Shown here: piece after piece, positions 15,019 through 22,993 of the stretch | How the letters are laid out: each line of letters opens with the position of its first letter | Position numbering within the stretch: position 1 is the stretch's first letter | Origin: Candidatus Poribacteria bacterium WGA-3G | GTDB taxonomy: Bacteria > Poribacteria > WGA-4E > WGA-3G | Length of the DNA stretch: 25,672 bases | Assembly (NCBI GenBank): GCA_000406005.1 | Contig: ASZN01000020.1 | Location: 46,109 to 71,780 of the forward strand | Direction: 5' to 3' | Made by a program: the position numbers and the translations under genes | The notes under the pieces: model-generated | Databases searched by the model: none | Told to the model about the DNA's origin: nothing | The model's input: the letters and a program-made list of their open reading frames with translations, nothing else

Positions 15019-15753
15019 TTAATGACCTTCACCGCCGACTTCGCCGACTTCGATTTCAATCTCGTCTCGATTCCTGATACGCTCCACGAGTCCGTCGCGG
15101 ATGTCCACAATCCGATCAGAGACATCAAGCATCTTCAAGTCGTGTGTCGCCGAAATTACAGTGACACCCTGTTCGAGATTCAAACGTTTAATGAGATCAA
15201 TGATCTCGCGTCCGGTGATGGTATCAAGGTTCGCCGTCGGTTCATCGGCGAGGATAATGCTCGGATCGTTCGCGAGTGCTCTAGCAATAGCGACACGTTG
15301 ACGTTGACCGCCTGAGAGTTCATCAGGGAGATGGTACATCCTGTCTCCTAAGCCTACCATATCCAGCAACTTTTCCGCTCTTTCATTGCGGTCTTTCTCA
15401 GAAATCCCAGCGAAAATCATAGGTAGCGTTACGTTTCCGTGCGCGCTCCGAACATGCAGCAGGTTGTAACTCTGAAAAATGTAGCCCACGCGGTGGCACC
15501 GAAACGCCGCAATCTGTTTTTGTGAGAGTTGCGACATATTCTGTCCATCTATGTAAACCTGTCCCTCTGTAGGACGATCGAGCGCACCGATCATGTTAAA
15601 GAGCGTAGATTTGCCGGAACCGGACGGCCCCATCAGTGAGATGTATTCGCCCCGTTCGATTTCAATGTTGATGCCATCCAAAGCGCGAAGAATGTTTGAA
15701 CCCATACGGTATTCTTTGACGACATCTTCGGTTTTCACAACAATATCAGCCAT
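15019..15753 (-). CDS. ABC transporter ATP-binding protein (LolD/MacB type)
   Basis: The 244-residue ATPase has Walker A GPSGSGKST at 42-50, Q-loop Q94 (YIFQSYNLL), signature LSGGQ at 146-150, Walker B IILADE at 166-171 and switch H204. The EYRMGSNILRALDGI start and the YIFQSYNLL-type Q-loop fit the LolD/MacB/FtsE branch, which drives mechanotransmission permeases rather than classical import channels. The C-terminus is unusually acidic (EIEIEVGEVGGEGH). It lies 14 nt behind an FtsX-like permease gene, so the two form an operon from the promoter at 16481-16509. The substrate is unknown: lipoprotein release, peptide export and envelope remodelling are all possible. Confidence 0.93.
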   Translation of the reverse strand: MADIVVKTEDVVKEYRMGSNILRALDGINIEIERGEYISLMGPSGSGKSTLFNMIGALDRPTEGQVYIDGQNMSQLSQKQIAAFRCHRVGYIFQSYNLLHVRSAHGNVTLPMIFAGISEKDRNERAEKLLDMVGLGDRMYHLPDELSGGQRQRVAIARALANDPSIILADEPTANLDTITGREIIDLIKRLNLEQGVTVISATHDLKMLDVSDRIVDIRDGLVERIRNRDEIEIEVGEVGGEGH

Positions 15754-15767
15754 AATGTTTCTCCGTC

Positions 15768-16445
15768 CTATACCTCGGTACGCATCGCTTCAGCTGGTGG
15801 GAGTTTCGCCGCGCGCCACGCGGGGAACGATGAACCAATCACAGCCAAAATCATGCCGAGAATACATCCAAGTAAAATGATGACGATCACGCCGAGCTGC
15901 ATCGGTCCGTCTTCAGGACTCGCAGGTAACAATGGAAAATAGAAAAACAGGTCTAATCCGTAATCTTTGAGTCCTAAGAGTACCGCACCCAATGTCCCGA
16001 TAAGCGCGCCGATGAGCGCACCTGAAAAACCTTGAAACCCTGATTCGAGTAAGAACAGCCGAACCACGAAACCGTCTAACGCACCGAGACATTTCATCGT
16101 GCCGATCTCACGGAAACGCTCTGTCACTGCCATCAGCATCGAATTCGCAATACCTACAACGCAGACAATCAAGGACATAATGATGAGCCATATATCTTTT
16201 GTCGAAATCCCCTGTTCTGCTGTCTCTTCAAAAGTGTTGATTGTCGTTTGTCGTCCGCTCTCCTGCAGTGCTATACCGATTTCGTTATTCATCCACACCG
16301 AAACAAGGAACGCTATACCCAATGTAATCCCCGCTGTCGTGATAATTGAACGACCAAAACGGATTTTCAAACTCTGAAAACTAATCCGTAACGATTCTAC
16401 GAACGGCAGATCAATTTGTTCTTCAATAGGTGTTCTTTGCTGCAA
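15768..16445 (-). CDS. Compact FtsX-like ABC permease
   Basis: The product has 225 residues when started at TTG 16445. A first helix lies at about 32-51 (SIITTAGITLGIAFLVSVWM), then a short loop of about 35 residues, then three helices (about 86-105, 127-153 and 183-205) with the FtsX-domain signature RFREIGTMKCLGALDGFVVRLFLLES. It ends SFPAWRAAKLPPAEAMRTEV, typical of MacB/LolC proteins. Full-length relatives carry a large periplasmic domain after helix one, which is missing here. GGGGAG sits 7 nt before TTG 16445, whereas the longer TTG start at 16490 would lie upstream of the predicted transcription start. It pairs with the ATPase 14 nt downstream. Confidence 0.87.
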   Translation of the reverse strand: MQQRTPIEEQIDLPFVESLRISFQSLKIRFGRSIITTAGITLGIAFLVSVWMNNEIGIALQESGRQTTINTFEETAEQGISTKDIWLIIMSLIVCVVGIANSMLMAVTERFREIGTMKCLGALDGFVVRLFLLESGFQGFSGALIGALIGTLGAVLLGLKDYGLDLFFYFPLLPASPEDGPMQLGVIVIILLGCILGMILAVIGSSFPAWRAAKLPPAEAMRTEV

Positions 16446-16480
16446 ATTTTTATCTCCCCATTTATTTTTTCTATAACCGT

Positions 16481-16509
16481 ATTCTATCAAATTTACAATT
16501 TTAGGTCAA
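16481..16509 (-). promoter_or_regulatory. Sigma70-type promoter of the ABC operon
   Basis: On the - strand TTGACC (complement of 16504-16509) and TAGAAT (complement of 16481-16486) are separated by 17 bp. Transcription would start near 16474, about 29 nt before TTG 16445. This supports the short permease start. Confidence 0.75.
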
Positions 16510-16528
16510 GTTTCATTTTTTTTAAAAA

Positions 16529-16557
16529 TTGACTTTTCCGTTAACTGCTGCTATATT
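16529..16557 (+). promoter_or_regulatory. Sigma70-type promoter for the gene at 16583
   Basis: TTGACT (16529-16534) and TATATT (16552-16557) are exactly 17 bp apart. Predicted initiation near 16564 leaves a leader of about 19 nt before ATG 16583. Its -35 box is only 19 bp from the -35 box of the opposing ABC-operon promoter, so one bound regulator could act on both. Confidence 0.75.
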
Positions 16558-16582
16558 AAAAGAAAAAGGTAGATATGAACCG

Positions 16583-17191
16583 ATGCACTCAAAATTTTTC
16601 GCGCGCCTACTGCTATTGCAATCCATCGGCATGCTGTATTGGTGTACGCCAATTTCCGCGCACGATACTTTCTATCCGCATCATCGCTCGGATTTTGAGA
16701 ACATGGCACGCCGTCGCGAACTGCGAACAACTGTCCTCCTCTGTACTGCAGCCTTCCTCGCTGTTCTGACGACAGTCGTTTACGCCGCGCTCCGAAACAC
16801 TAAAGATGAAAACGATATTGACAAACGTGATGCCAAAACGGTTCAAGAACGTTTAACAAGTGCCACAAATAGAGCAGCGAATGCCGCAATACAGACCCTC
16901 AACGCGAACGGAAACGCCGCAGAAGCTGCCACAACTTGCCTCATAATCTATGCCGAGGCGTGCGGCGCGACATGGCGACCGCCCCGTTACGCTGAGAACC
17001 AAGCAGTATCAAATCCTTACCAGATTCGATGCAAAATCGGAGCAGATGTTGTCACCCTCAGTATTGATACCGAAAGCATCCGGTTAAAAGCAAAATACGA
17101 TCCGTCTCAAACAGGTTTTAGTCCACATGGACCGTCAAAAAGTGTAACGGCATCGGTTGTACTGAGGAAATCAGGCGAGGAAAACGGATAG
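16583..17191 (+). CDS. Unknown exported or membrane-anchored protein
   Basis: The 202-residue protein is not recognised. It starts with a signal-like segment (about residues 7-26, ending PISAHD). A basic stretch (MARRRELRTT) then precedes a second hydrophobic helix at about 48-70 and a long polar region rich in Ala, Asn and Thr. Four cysteines at about 51, 119, 127 and 150 could form bridges if exported. The C-terminal third alternates like a beta domain. The ORF is open to TTG 16529, but that codon is part of a -35 box, so ATG 16583 is chosen. The ribosome-binding site is weak (AAGG about 14 nt upstream). It is divergent from the ABC operon, and a repeat element begins 14 nt after its stop. 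Confidence 0.65.
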   Translation: MHSKFFARLLLLQSIGMLYWCTPISAHDTFYPHHRSDFENMARRRELRTTVLLCTAAFLAVLTTVVYAALRNTKDENDIDKRDAKTVQERLTSATNRAANAAIQTLNANGNAAEAATTCLIIYAEACGATWRPPRYAENQAVSNPYQIRCKIGADVVTLSIDTESIRLKAKYDPSQTGFSPHGPSKSVTASVVLRKSGEENG

Positions 17192-17204
17192 AATATTACA
17201 GATC

Positions 17205-17314
17205 AGACTTACGCACCCTATTTGCAGGGTTTTTGCTGGGGTGTTTCCTTCAGGGTTTGCAACCCCGCCTATAGTGCATATTATGTAGAATTTCATCAAA
17301 AAATGCGTCAGTCC
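17205..17314. repeat. Short inverted-repeat element (MITE-like) between convergent genes
   Basis: GACTTACGCA (17206-17215) and TGCGTCAGTC (17304-17313) form 10-bp terminal inverted repeats with one mismatch around an interior with GGGGT/ACCCC pairing and a repeated CAGGGTTT unit. The element ends 8 nt from the larB stop and begins 14 nt after the other gene's stop. No coding capacity. Confidence 0.55.
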
Positions 17315-17321
17315 TAACAGA

Positions 17322-18071
17322 TTAAGAGGTTAATCGGTTGATGAGTGCGGCACTATAGCCTGCCCCAAAACCGTTATCAATATTCACAACGGTGACACCA
17401 GACGCACAACTATTGAGCATGCCTAACAGGGCAGCAAGTCCACCGAAACTTGCACCGTAACCGATACTCGTCGGTACAGCGATCACTGGACAATCTACCA
17501 ACCCGCCGACAACACTCGGCAGCGCGCCTTCCATACCCGCAACAACGATAATCACACGGGCAGATAAAAGTTTCTCGTGGTTGCTGATTAAGCGGTGTAA
17601 CCCAGCAACACCGACATCGTAAAGCCGTTCAGGTGCGTTTCCCATCATCAGTGCCGTTTCAGCGGCTTCCTCAGCAACCGGCAAATCAGATGTACCAGCA
17701 GAGACAACGAGAATCCCCGGAATCCCATCATCTTTGGACTGCGCGACACTGATGGTTCGTCCGAGCGCATTATAACGAGCCGCAGGCTGAATCGCTTTTA
17801 CCGCTTCATACATATCCGGGGTCGCACGAGTCGCAAGGAGCGGATGTCCCGCTGCGAGAATGCGTTCGCTAATCTGCTGAACATGATCAACTGTCTTGCC
17901 TTGACAGAAAATAACTTCCGGAAAACCTGTTCTGAGTTGACGATGGTGATCAATCTTTGAGAACCCTAAATCTTCAAAAGGAAGCGTGCGAAGAGATTGC
18001 AGCGCATCATCCACTGCAACCTCTCCACCACTAACCTGTTCAAGTAGGGATCTTAACTTTTCAATGTCCAT
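17322..18071 (-). CDS. larB: LarB, pyridinium-3,5-biscarboxylate mononucleotide synthase
   Basis: The 249-residue protein matches LarB in size and layout. The N-terminal segment holds FEDLGFSKIDHHRQLRTGFPEVIFCQGK, and the C-terminal PurE-like half has LVVSAGTSDLPVAEEA, VGVAGLHRL, VVAGMEGALPSVVGGL and VNIDNGFGAGYSAALI. LarB carboxylates and hydrolyses nicotinic acid adenine dinucleotide in the first step of nickel-pincer nucleotide synthesis, the cofactor of LarA-type racemases. LarC, LarE and LarA are not in the window, so the partners must be elsewhere or absent. It was historically annotated as an AIR-carboxylase-like protein. ATG 18071 lacks a clear Shine-Dalgarno. The neighbours on the same strand are not related in function. 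Confidence 0.9.
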   Translation of the reverse strand: MDIEKLRSLLEQVSGGEVAVDDALQSLRTLPFEDLGFSKIDHHRQLRTGFPEVIFCQGKTVDHVQQISERILAAGHPLLATRATPDMYEAVKAIQPAARYNALGRTISVAQSKDDGIPGILVVSAGTSDLPVAEEAAETALMMGNAPERLYDVGVAGLHRLISNHEKLLSARVIIVVAGMEGALPSVVGGLVDCPVIAVPTSIGYGASFGGLAALLGMLNSCASGVTVVNIDNGFGAGYSAALINRLTS

Positions 18072-18164
18072 TCATTTCACGATAAGCGCGTCTGTCGTTC
18101 GGTAAGCATGTAAGAGCAGGTATCGAAACCCACTCGTTTAAGTTAGCAAACTATCAGGAAACGT

Positions 18165-18572
18165 TTAGGCTTCTTCCGGGGCTCCCTCGTCGGCTTCTTC
18201 ACTGCCAACACCAGGAATCGACTCGGCGATTTTCGCACGAACATCTGAGGAAACTTTACGACCCGTTTCCACCGCACTTTTCACCTGCTCACCAGCATCA
18301 TGGAGACGCTCTTTCCCGGTGTCTACGATTTCGTGAACACTCTCTCTGCCTTGCTCAACGAGCGTCTGGACACCTTGACGTGCACTACTCGACGCATGTT
18401 GCGCAAATTCAACTGTCCGGTTTTTAGCATCAATCGATGTATCGCGAATCTTCTGACGGGTCTCCCTACCAGAACTCGGGGCATAGAGGAGAGTAATGAC
18501 AGCACCTGCCATAAATCCGGTGAAAAACGCGAAAACCATCGTGAGTCCGTTGTTCTGTTCATTATTGCTCAT
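18165..18572 (-). CDS. YtxH domain-containing protein
   Basis: The 135-residue protein has one N-terminal membrane helix (LTMVFAFFTGFMAGAVITLLYAP, about 9-31) followed by the YtxH signature SSGRETRQKIRD. A long charged, helix-prone tail follows (SSSARQGVQTLVEQGRESVHEIVDTGKERLHDAGEQVKSAV). YtxH-type proteins are membrane-bound, often stress-linked and otherwise uncharacterised. AAGGA just before ATG 18572 decides this start over a longer frame from 18665. The C-terminus is acidic. A DUF948-like gene lies 158 nt upstream on the same strand. In many bacteria YtxH and DUF948 genes are neighbours, which supports both calls. Confidence 0.85.
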   Translation of the reverse strand: MSNNEQNNGLTMVFAFFTGFMAGAVITLLYAPSSGRETRQKIRDTSIDAKNRTVEFAQHASSSARQGVQTLVEQGRESVHEIVDTGKERLHDAGEQVKSAVETGRKVSSDVRAKIAESIPGVGSEEADEGAPEEA

Positions 18573-18730
18573 TTTTTTTTCCTTTCGATTGCGGAGTCCG
18601 TTTTGATATAACTTACAAACAAAACTACTCCTACTATTTACGAGAATTAATCTTAAAAGTTTCAATTCTCACATATATCTCTTAAGACAATTTTGTTGTA
18701 ATATTTTGGTTTCGATTTCTTGTGATTCTG

Positions 18731-19288
18731 TCATTCATTGGGTGCCTCAGCGGACGATCCGTTTTCTGAAGAAGCAGGTGATTGACCGGACGTGAAACTA
18801 TCCCATCCCGCTTTGACACCCTGCCACAAACTTACAACCTCAGTGAGAGAGACTGCAAGCTGATTACGGAAAAATGCCGCCTGCTCAATCGTTTGTCCAG
18901 AAAAACGACTCGCTTTCTGAACCAGTTCCTCAAGTTGTTGGAGGCTCTGATTCAGAGCTCCACTCATTTCTTGGATATTATGTGCAGTCGTTCGGATTTC
19001 GGAATCGCTAAGCGTTTGTAAGGATGCTGTTAACCCATTCAAATTTTGTAGCAACTGCGGCAGCTCATTGTTAACCTCTTTCACCGTCTTATCCACATCA
19101 GTAAGCAATACCCCGATCTCCTGATTGATAATGTTTTCGGCGGAGTTCAACGTATTTCGGATACTATTCAGTGAATTACGGAGGCTACCAATCGCTGCAC
19201 AAAGGTAACCAGCAAGTGCCGTAAGCGCGAGTAGCAATACCCCAAGACTAAATTTCCAAAAAATGGAGCCAATAAAATTCCAATCCAT
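18731..19288 (-). CDS. DUF948-like membrane-anchored coiled-coil protein
   Basis: The 185-residue protein has an N-terminal helix (FWKFSLGVLLLALTALAGYLCAAIG, about 9-33). A long heptad-rich stretch (about 35-155) follows, with repeated Asn/Leu/Gln patterns such as LRNSLNSIRNTLNSAENII and LPQLLQNLNGLTASLQTL. This is the layout of DUF948 (YtxG-like) proteins and of some chemotaxis-like coiled coils. A Ser/Glu-rich tail ends the protein. GAGGAG precedes ATG 19288. Its partner on the same strand is the YtxH-like gene, and alaS lies upstream, 92 nt away. The function is unknown; envelope stress is often proposed for such pairs. Confidence 0.78.
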   Translation of the reverse strand: MDWNFIGSIFWKFSLGVLLLALTALAGYLCAAIGSLRNSLNSIRNTLNSAENIINQEIGVLLTDVDKTVKEVNNELPQLLQNLNGLTASLQTLSDSEIRTTAHNIQEMSGALNQSLQQLEELVQKASRFSGQTIEQAAFFRNQLAVSLTEVVSLWQGVKAGWDSFTSGQSPASSENGSSAEAPNE

Positions 19289-19380
19289 AATATCTCCTCT
19301 ATAGACTCCCTGTCGGACACAACGTCGTGGTAGAATGCCTCTGCGATCGTATCTGTCTTACAAGAAGCGTCTCTACGAAC

Positions 19381-22038
19381 TCAAGTTTGAAGTTGTTTTT
19401 TGACGATTTCACCGGCTGCATCGATCGCCGCGTCCACTTTGTTCGCGTTTTTGCCGCCACCTTGCGCAAGTTCCGGACGACCGCCGCCGCGGCCCTCTGC
19501 CAACTGTGTTAATTCCGAAATAATTTTGCCAGCATGTAAACCGCGATCTTTCACCAAGTCCGAGGTAACACCCACAACAAAGGCGACTTCATTTCCTGAG
19601 ACCGCAGCAAGCGCAACAACCCCCGAGACCAAGCGATTTTTGATTTCATCAACCAGCCGACGCAACCCGTCTCTATCCGTATCTGCCATACACGAAGCAA
19701 CAACAGGCACATCCTCCACGAGTGTTGCACTCTTGACCAATGCATCAACGTTACCGAGTGCTTGTTGGCTTTTAAGTTGTTGCAGCTGCTGCACCAACGC
19801 TCGCTGTTCCTGAAGGAGTCGTTCAATCCGTTCACGTAAATCCGTTTTGGGTGCTTTCAACAGACCCGACACGTCGGAGATCAGCGCGGTATCGTCTTGG
19901 ACAGTCGTCATCGCTGTACTTCCCGTCAACGCCTCAACACGTCGGACACCCGCAGCGATACTGCTCTCGCTCATCAGTTTCACGAAACCGAGTTCACCGG
20001 TCGCAGTGACGTGCGTACCGCCACAGAGCTCAACACTATAGTCGCCAGTCTGCACGACGCGGACGATGTCGCCATACTTGTCCCCGAAAAAGGCTAACGC
20101 GCCTTTCGCCTTCGCGTCATCCAACGGCATCTCACCGATAGAGAGGACATCGTTGCCACGAATCTTTTCGTTGACGTACGCCTCAATCTCTCGTAATTGT
20201 TCCGATGAGACAGATTCGTAGTGCGAAAAGTCGAACCGCAGCCTACCGGCTTCAACGAGCGAACCTGCTTGACCAACGTGTGTCCCCAGCACCCGTCGTA
20301 ATCCACTGTGCAAGAGATGCGTCGCAGTATGACTCACAGCAACGGCACCTCGATGTTCAGTATCAATTTTCGCATGAACGGCGGTATACGGCGTAATTTC
20401 ACCTTCAAGCACTTTACATTTATGAACGGACAGGTCTGCGGACGGTTTACGTGTGTCTTCAACACGCAATTTCGCATCTCGGCTCTCGATAATGCCGACA
20501 TCACCGACTTGTCCACCCGACTCACCATAAAATGGCGTACGATTCAACAGCAGGAACACCTCGTCACCGGCTTGTGCGCTGCCTACAGATTCCGAATTGA
20601 CGATTAAAGCCACAATTTCGGCATCAATACTATCTTCCGTATAGCCGACAAATTCCGTTTCACCGTGTTCCTTAAGCACCTCTGCGTAGACAGAAATATC
20701 CGCGTCCTTAGCACCACCTTTCGATTCCCATGCAGCGCGTCCACGTTCCCGCTGTTCCTCCATGCTCTCCGCGAAGCCAGCATCGTCAACAGTAAAACCA
20801 CGTTCACGCGCGAGCATCTGTGTCAAATCAAGCGGGAAACCGAATGTATCATATAACTCAAAGGCGCGTTTTCCATCAAGCTGCGTGTGCCGCTTGTCCG
20901 TGAGTGTATCGAAAGATTGGTCAAGGCGTTCCAAGCCGCGTTCAATCGTCTGATGAAAACGGTGCTCTTCGCCCTGAATCGTTCGCGTGATAAATTCACG
21001 GCGCGGCAGGACATCTGGAAACACATCACCAAGCAATTCGGTGACATTATCCACGAGCCGGTAGATGAAGGCTTCGTCCATCTCCAATTTTTTGCCATAA
21101 AGCACAGCACGTCGCAAGATACGGCGGATGACATAGCCGCGGCCTTCATTAGACGGCATCACACCGTCACCGATCGCAAACGTCAAACACCGGATATGGT
21201 CAGCGATAACCCGGTGTGGTAACCCGCGATCGTCATCAAAATAGGCGGCATCTGTTATGTCGGCGATCGTCTCCAAAAGCGGCGTGAAGATATCCGTCTT
21301 ATAGTTTGAATCGACACCTTGCAATATAGAGGTGATGCGTTCAAAACCCATGCCGGTATCAACATGTGTCGCTGGCAACGGTTCGAGTGTGCCATTTTCA
21401 TTCCGATTGTACTGGATAAACACGAGATTCCAGAATTCCAGGAACCGATCACTGGTGTTAGGACCGGCATCGGGATCATTCGCGGTCTCAGGATAGGCTT
21501 CAACCCCCATATCCACAAAGAGCTCGCTACAGGGACCGCATGGACCCGTCTCTCCCATCTCCCAGAAGTTGTCCTTATCACATCGACGGATTCGTGAGCG
21601 TGGAAGATCCGTCTCCTGGAGCCAAAGTTTCTCTGCTTCCTCGTCTTCGAGGTAGACCGTTGCCCAGAGCCGTTCCTTCGGAATTTTCCAGAGTTCAGTG
21701 GCCAACTCCCACGCGAAGGCGATCGCTTCCTGTTTGTAGTAATCACCAAACGACCAGTTCCCAAGCATCTCAAAGAAGGTGTGGTGACTCGGCGAATAAC
21801 CGACCTCTTCAAGGTCGTTATGTTTGCCACTAACGCGTAGGCATTTCTGCGTATCAACAGCGCGCGTGTATTCCCGCTGCCCGATACCGAGAAACACATC
21901 CTTGAATTGGTTCATACCAGCGTTGGTGAACAGCAGCGTCGGGTCACCCGCGGGTATCAGGGACGCGCTCGGGACAATCGTGTGCCCGTTTTTGCGGAAG
22001 TATTCTAAGAAACTGGACCTAATTTCATCTGATGTCAT
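19381..22038 (-). CDS. alaS: Alanyl-tRNA synthetase
   Basis: The 885-residue class II synthetase is full length. The aminoacylation domain opens with the SSFLEYFRKNGHTIVPSASL motif and FTNAGMNQFKDVFLG. Motif 3 is near GEGRGYVIRRILRRA-like DGVMPSNEGRGYVIRRILRR, at about 291-310. The editing domain has the zinc ligands H570 and H574 (HTATH) with C672 and H676 (CGGTH), in the usual positions. A coiled LQEQRALVQQLQQLKSQQ segment and a C-terminal GGGRPELAQGGG oligomerisation domain complete it. It charges tRNA(Ala) and clears Ser/Gly errors. It has its own promoter at 22072-22101. recX lies directly upstream, as in the recA-recX-alaS order of many bacteria. No T-box leader fits the short 5' region. 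Confidence 0.98.
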   Translation of the reverse strand: MTSDEIRSSFLEYFRKNGHTIVPSASLIPAGDPTLLFTNAGMNQFKDVFLGIGQREYTRAVDTQKCLRVSGKHNDLEEVGYSPSHHTFFEMLGNWSFGDYYKQEAIAFAWELATELWKIPKERLWATVYLEDEEAEKLWLQETDLPRSRIRRCDKDNFWEMGETGPCGPCSELFVDMGVEAYPETANDPDAGPNTSDRFLEFWNLVFIQYNRNENGTLEPLPATHVDTGMGFERITSILQGVDSNYKTDIFTPLLETIADITDAAYFDDDRGLPHRVIADHIRCLTFAIGDGVMPSNEGRGYVIRRILRRAVLYGKKLEMDEAFIYRLVDNVTELLGDVFPDVLPRREFITRTIQGEEHRFHQTIERGLERLDQSFDTLTDKRHTQLDGKRAFELYDTFGFPLDLTQMLARERGFTVDDAGFAESMEEQRERGRAAWESKGGAKDADISVYAEVLKEHGETEFVGYTEDSIDAEIVALIVNSESVGSAQAGDEVFLLLNRTPFYGESGGQVGDVGIIESRDAKLRVEDTRKPSADLSVHKCKVLEGEITPYTAVHAKIDTEHRGAVAVSHTATHLLHSGLRRVLGTHVGQAGSLVEAGRLRFDFSHYESVSSEQLREIEAYVNEKIRGNDVLSIGEMPLDDAKAKGALAFFGDKYGDIVRVVQTGDYSVELCGGTHVTATGELGFVKLMSESSIAAGVRRVEALTGSTAMTTVQDDTALISDVSGLLKAPKTDLRERIERLLQEQRALVQQLQQLKSQQALGNVDALVKSATLVEDVPVVASCMADTDRDGLRRLVDEIKNRLVSGVVALAAVSGNEVAFVVGVTSDLVKDRGLHAGKIISELTQLAEGRGGGRPELAQGGGKNANKVDAAIDAAGEIVKKQLQT

Positions 22039-22071
22039 TATGTGAACCTTCCCCTCTTATATCCATCTTTA

Positions 22072-22101
22072 ATTATAGTCTATTTTTTATTCAGAAGTCA
22101 A
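22072..22101 (-). promoter_or_regulatory. Sigma70-type promoter of alaS
   Basis: On the - strand TTGACT (complement of 22096-22101) and TATAAT (complement of 22072-22077) are 18 bp apart. Initiation near 22065 gives a leader of about 27 nt, with a GGGGAAGG ribosome-binding region before ATG 22038. alaS is therefore transcribed independently of recX. Confidence 0.8.
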
Positions 22102-22156
22102 GGCAAAACAGATATAGAGATGCCGTGCATTAAGCTCTATATAACGTGCGAAAGCA

Positions 22157-22837
22157 TCAAAAAACCTGTTCGATCACCTGCCGGACGACCTCCGATCCGA
22201 ACCCACGTCGCGCTAAGAAGCCATGGAGTCGCCGTTTTGCGACGTGCGTCGGCAGCCGTCTGTATTGCTTCACCCGTTTTTTCGCAATCTGAAGCGCAAC
22301 TTTCGCCTCGTCTTCAGGCTCTACCGTCGCGACAACCTGCTCCGCGGTTTCTTTATCAATGCCTTTATCGACCAGTTCGCGCTTAAGCAGCGTCTTCCCT
22401 CGCGGATTCGATTTTTGCCTACGGAGTATCCAATTCTCAGCAAACTTACGGTCACGAATATGTCCCGACCGAATCAACTCCGCAATAGATGTTTCAATCG
22501 CGTCGGCTGAAAAGCCTTCTCGTTCGAGTTTCTGTTCTATCTCGCTTTTGGTATACGTTTTCGGTTTTACTGTAGGGCGGGAAACTTCCGGTTCGTCTGT
22601 TGTTGTCTTATCTTTCTCTTCGCGTAGCAACCTGAGTGCGTAATTCTTTGCACGCATCACTTCATCAGCTGCTATTATCTTTTCGATCGTCTCGGCTTCA
22701 ATCTCTAAACCGAGACGCAACCCAAATTTTTCGATCAGGGCTGCATGGATCACAACAAACGGGGCACCGTCTAAAAAGAGCTGTCGGTGTGAAGGCAATT
22801 CAGGGACTCCCTGAATATCGGTAATTGTTTGCTTCAT
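22157..22837 (-). CDS. recX: Regulatory protein RecX
   Basis: The 226-residue protein belongs to the RecX family, which caps and inhibits RecA filaments. The helical repeat region is clear: YTKSEIEQKLEREGFSADAIETSIAELIRSGHIRDRKFAENWILRR (about 111-156). RGKTLLKRELVDKGIDKETAEQVV comes next, and a third repeat ends at LHGFLARRGFGSEVVRQVIEQVF. The beta-rich N-terminus (RQLFLDGAPFVVIH) is also usual. A lysine/glutamate-rich linker at about 85-110 is longer than in small RecX proteins. No strong Shine-Dalgarno precedes ATG 22837. alaS follows 118 nt downstream. recA, normally immediately upstream, is not here; a repeat element and a ThuA-like gene occupy that place. Confidence 0.9.
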   Translation of the reverse strand: MKQTITDIQGVPELPSHRQLFLDGAPFVVIHAALIEKFGLRLGLEIEAETIEKIIAADEVMRAKNYALRLLREEKDKTTTDEPEVSRPTVKPKTYTKSEIEQKLEREGFSADAIETSIAELIRSGHIRDRKFAENWILRRQKSNPRGKTLLKRELVDKGIDKETAEQVVATVEPEDEAKVALQIAKKRVKQYRRLPTHVAKRRLHGFLARRGFGSEVVRQVIEQVF

Positions 22838-22857
22838 AGTGGTCTTCGGAAACTATC

Positions 22858-22987
22858 AGCCATCAGCAGTCGGAAACCTGAATCAACGCTGAAAACGCGC
22901 CTGCGTTCAGTGGAAAGGGACTGTGGCAGTTAACATTTCTGCGACTGCCACAGGTTCCCTCTTTACAAAAACCGGCTGCTGACGGCT
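22858..22987. repeat. Nested inverted-repeat element (MITE-like) between recX and the ThuA gene
   Basis: AGCCATCAGCAGTCGG (22858-22873) and CCGGCTGCTGACGGCT (22972-22987) are imperfect 16-bp terminal inverted repeats. Inside, GGGACTGTGGCAGT (22918-22930 region) pairs with ACTGCCACAGGTTCCC (to about 22959) except for a small bulge. The right end is 6 nt from the ThuA stop. It has no coding capacity and could act as terminator for the upstream ThuA gene. Confidence 0.6.
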
Positions 22988-22993
22988 ATGTGT

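Noticed and set aside
16529..16582. TTG start for the exported protein at 16529
   Set aside because: The TTG is part of a -35 box and would lie upstream of the predicted transcription start.
18573..18665. 31-residue extension of the YtxH protein
   Set aside because: AAGGA directly before ATG 18572 and the family N-terminus favour the shorter form.
21255..21899. 214-codon open frame within alaS in another frame
   Set aside because: Shadow frame of a highly conserved synthetase; low-complexity basic composition.
22039..22156. Possible T-box leader upstream of alaS
   Set aside because: The promoter lies about 60 nt from the start, leaving a leader of only about 27 nt, far too short for a T-box.
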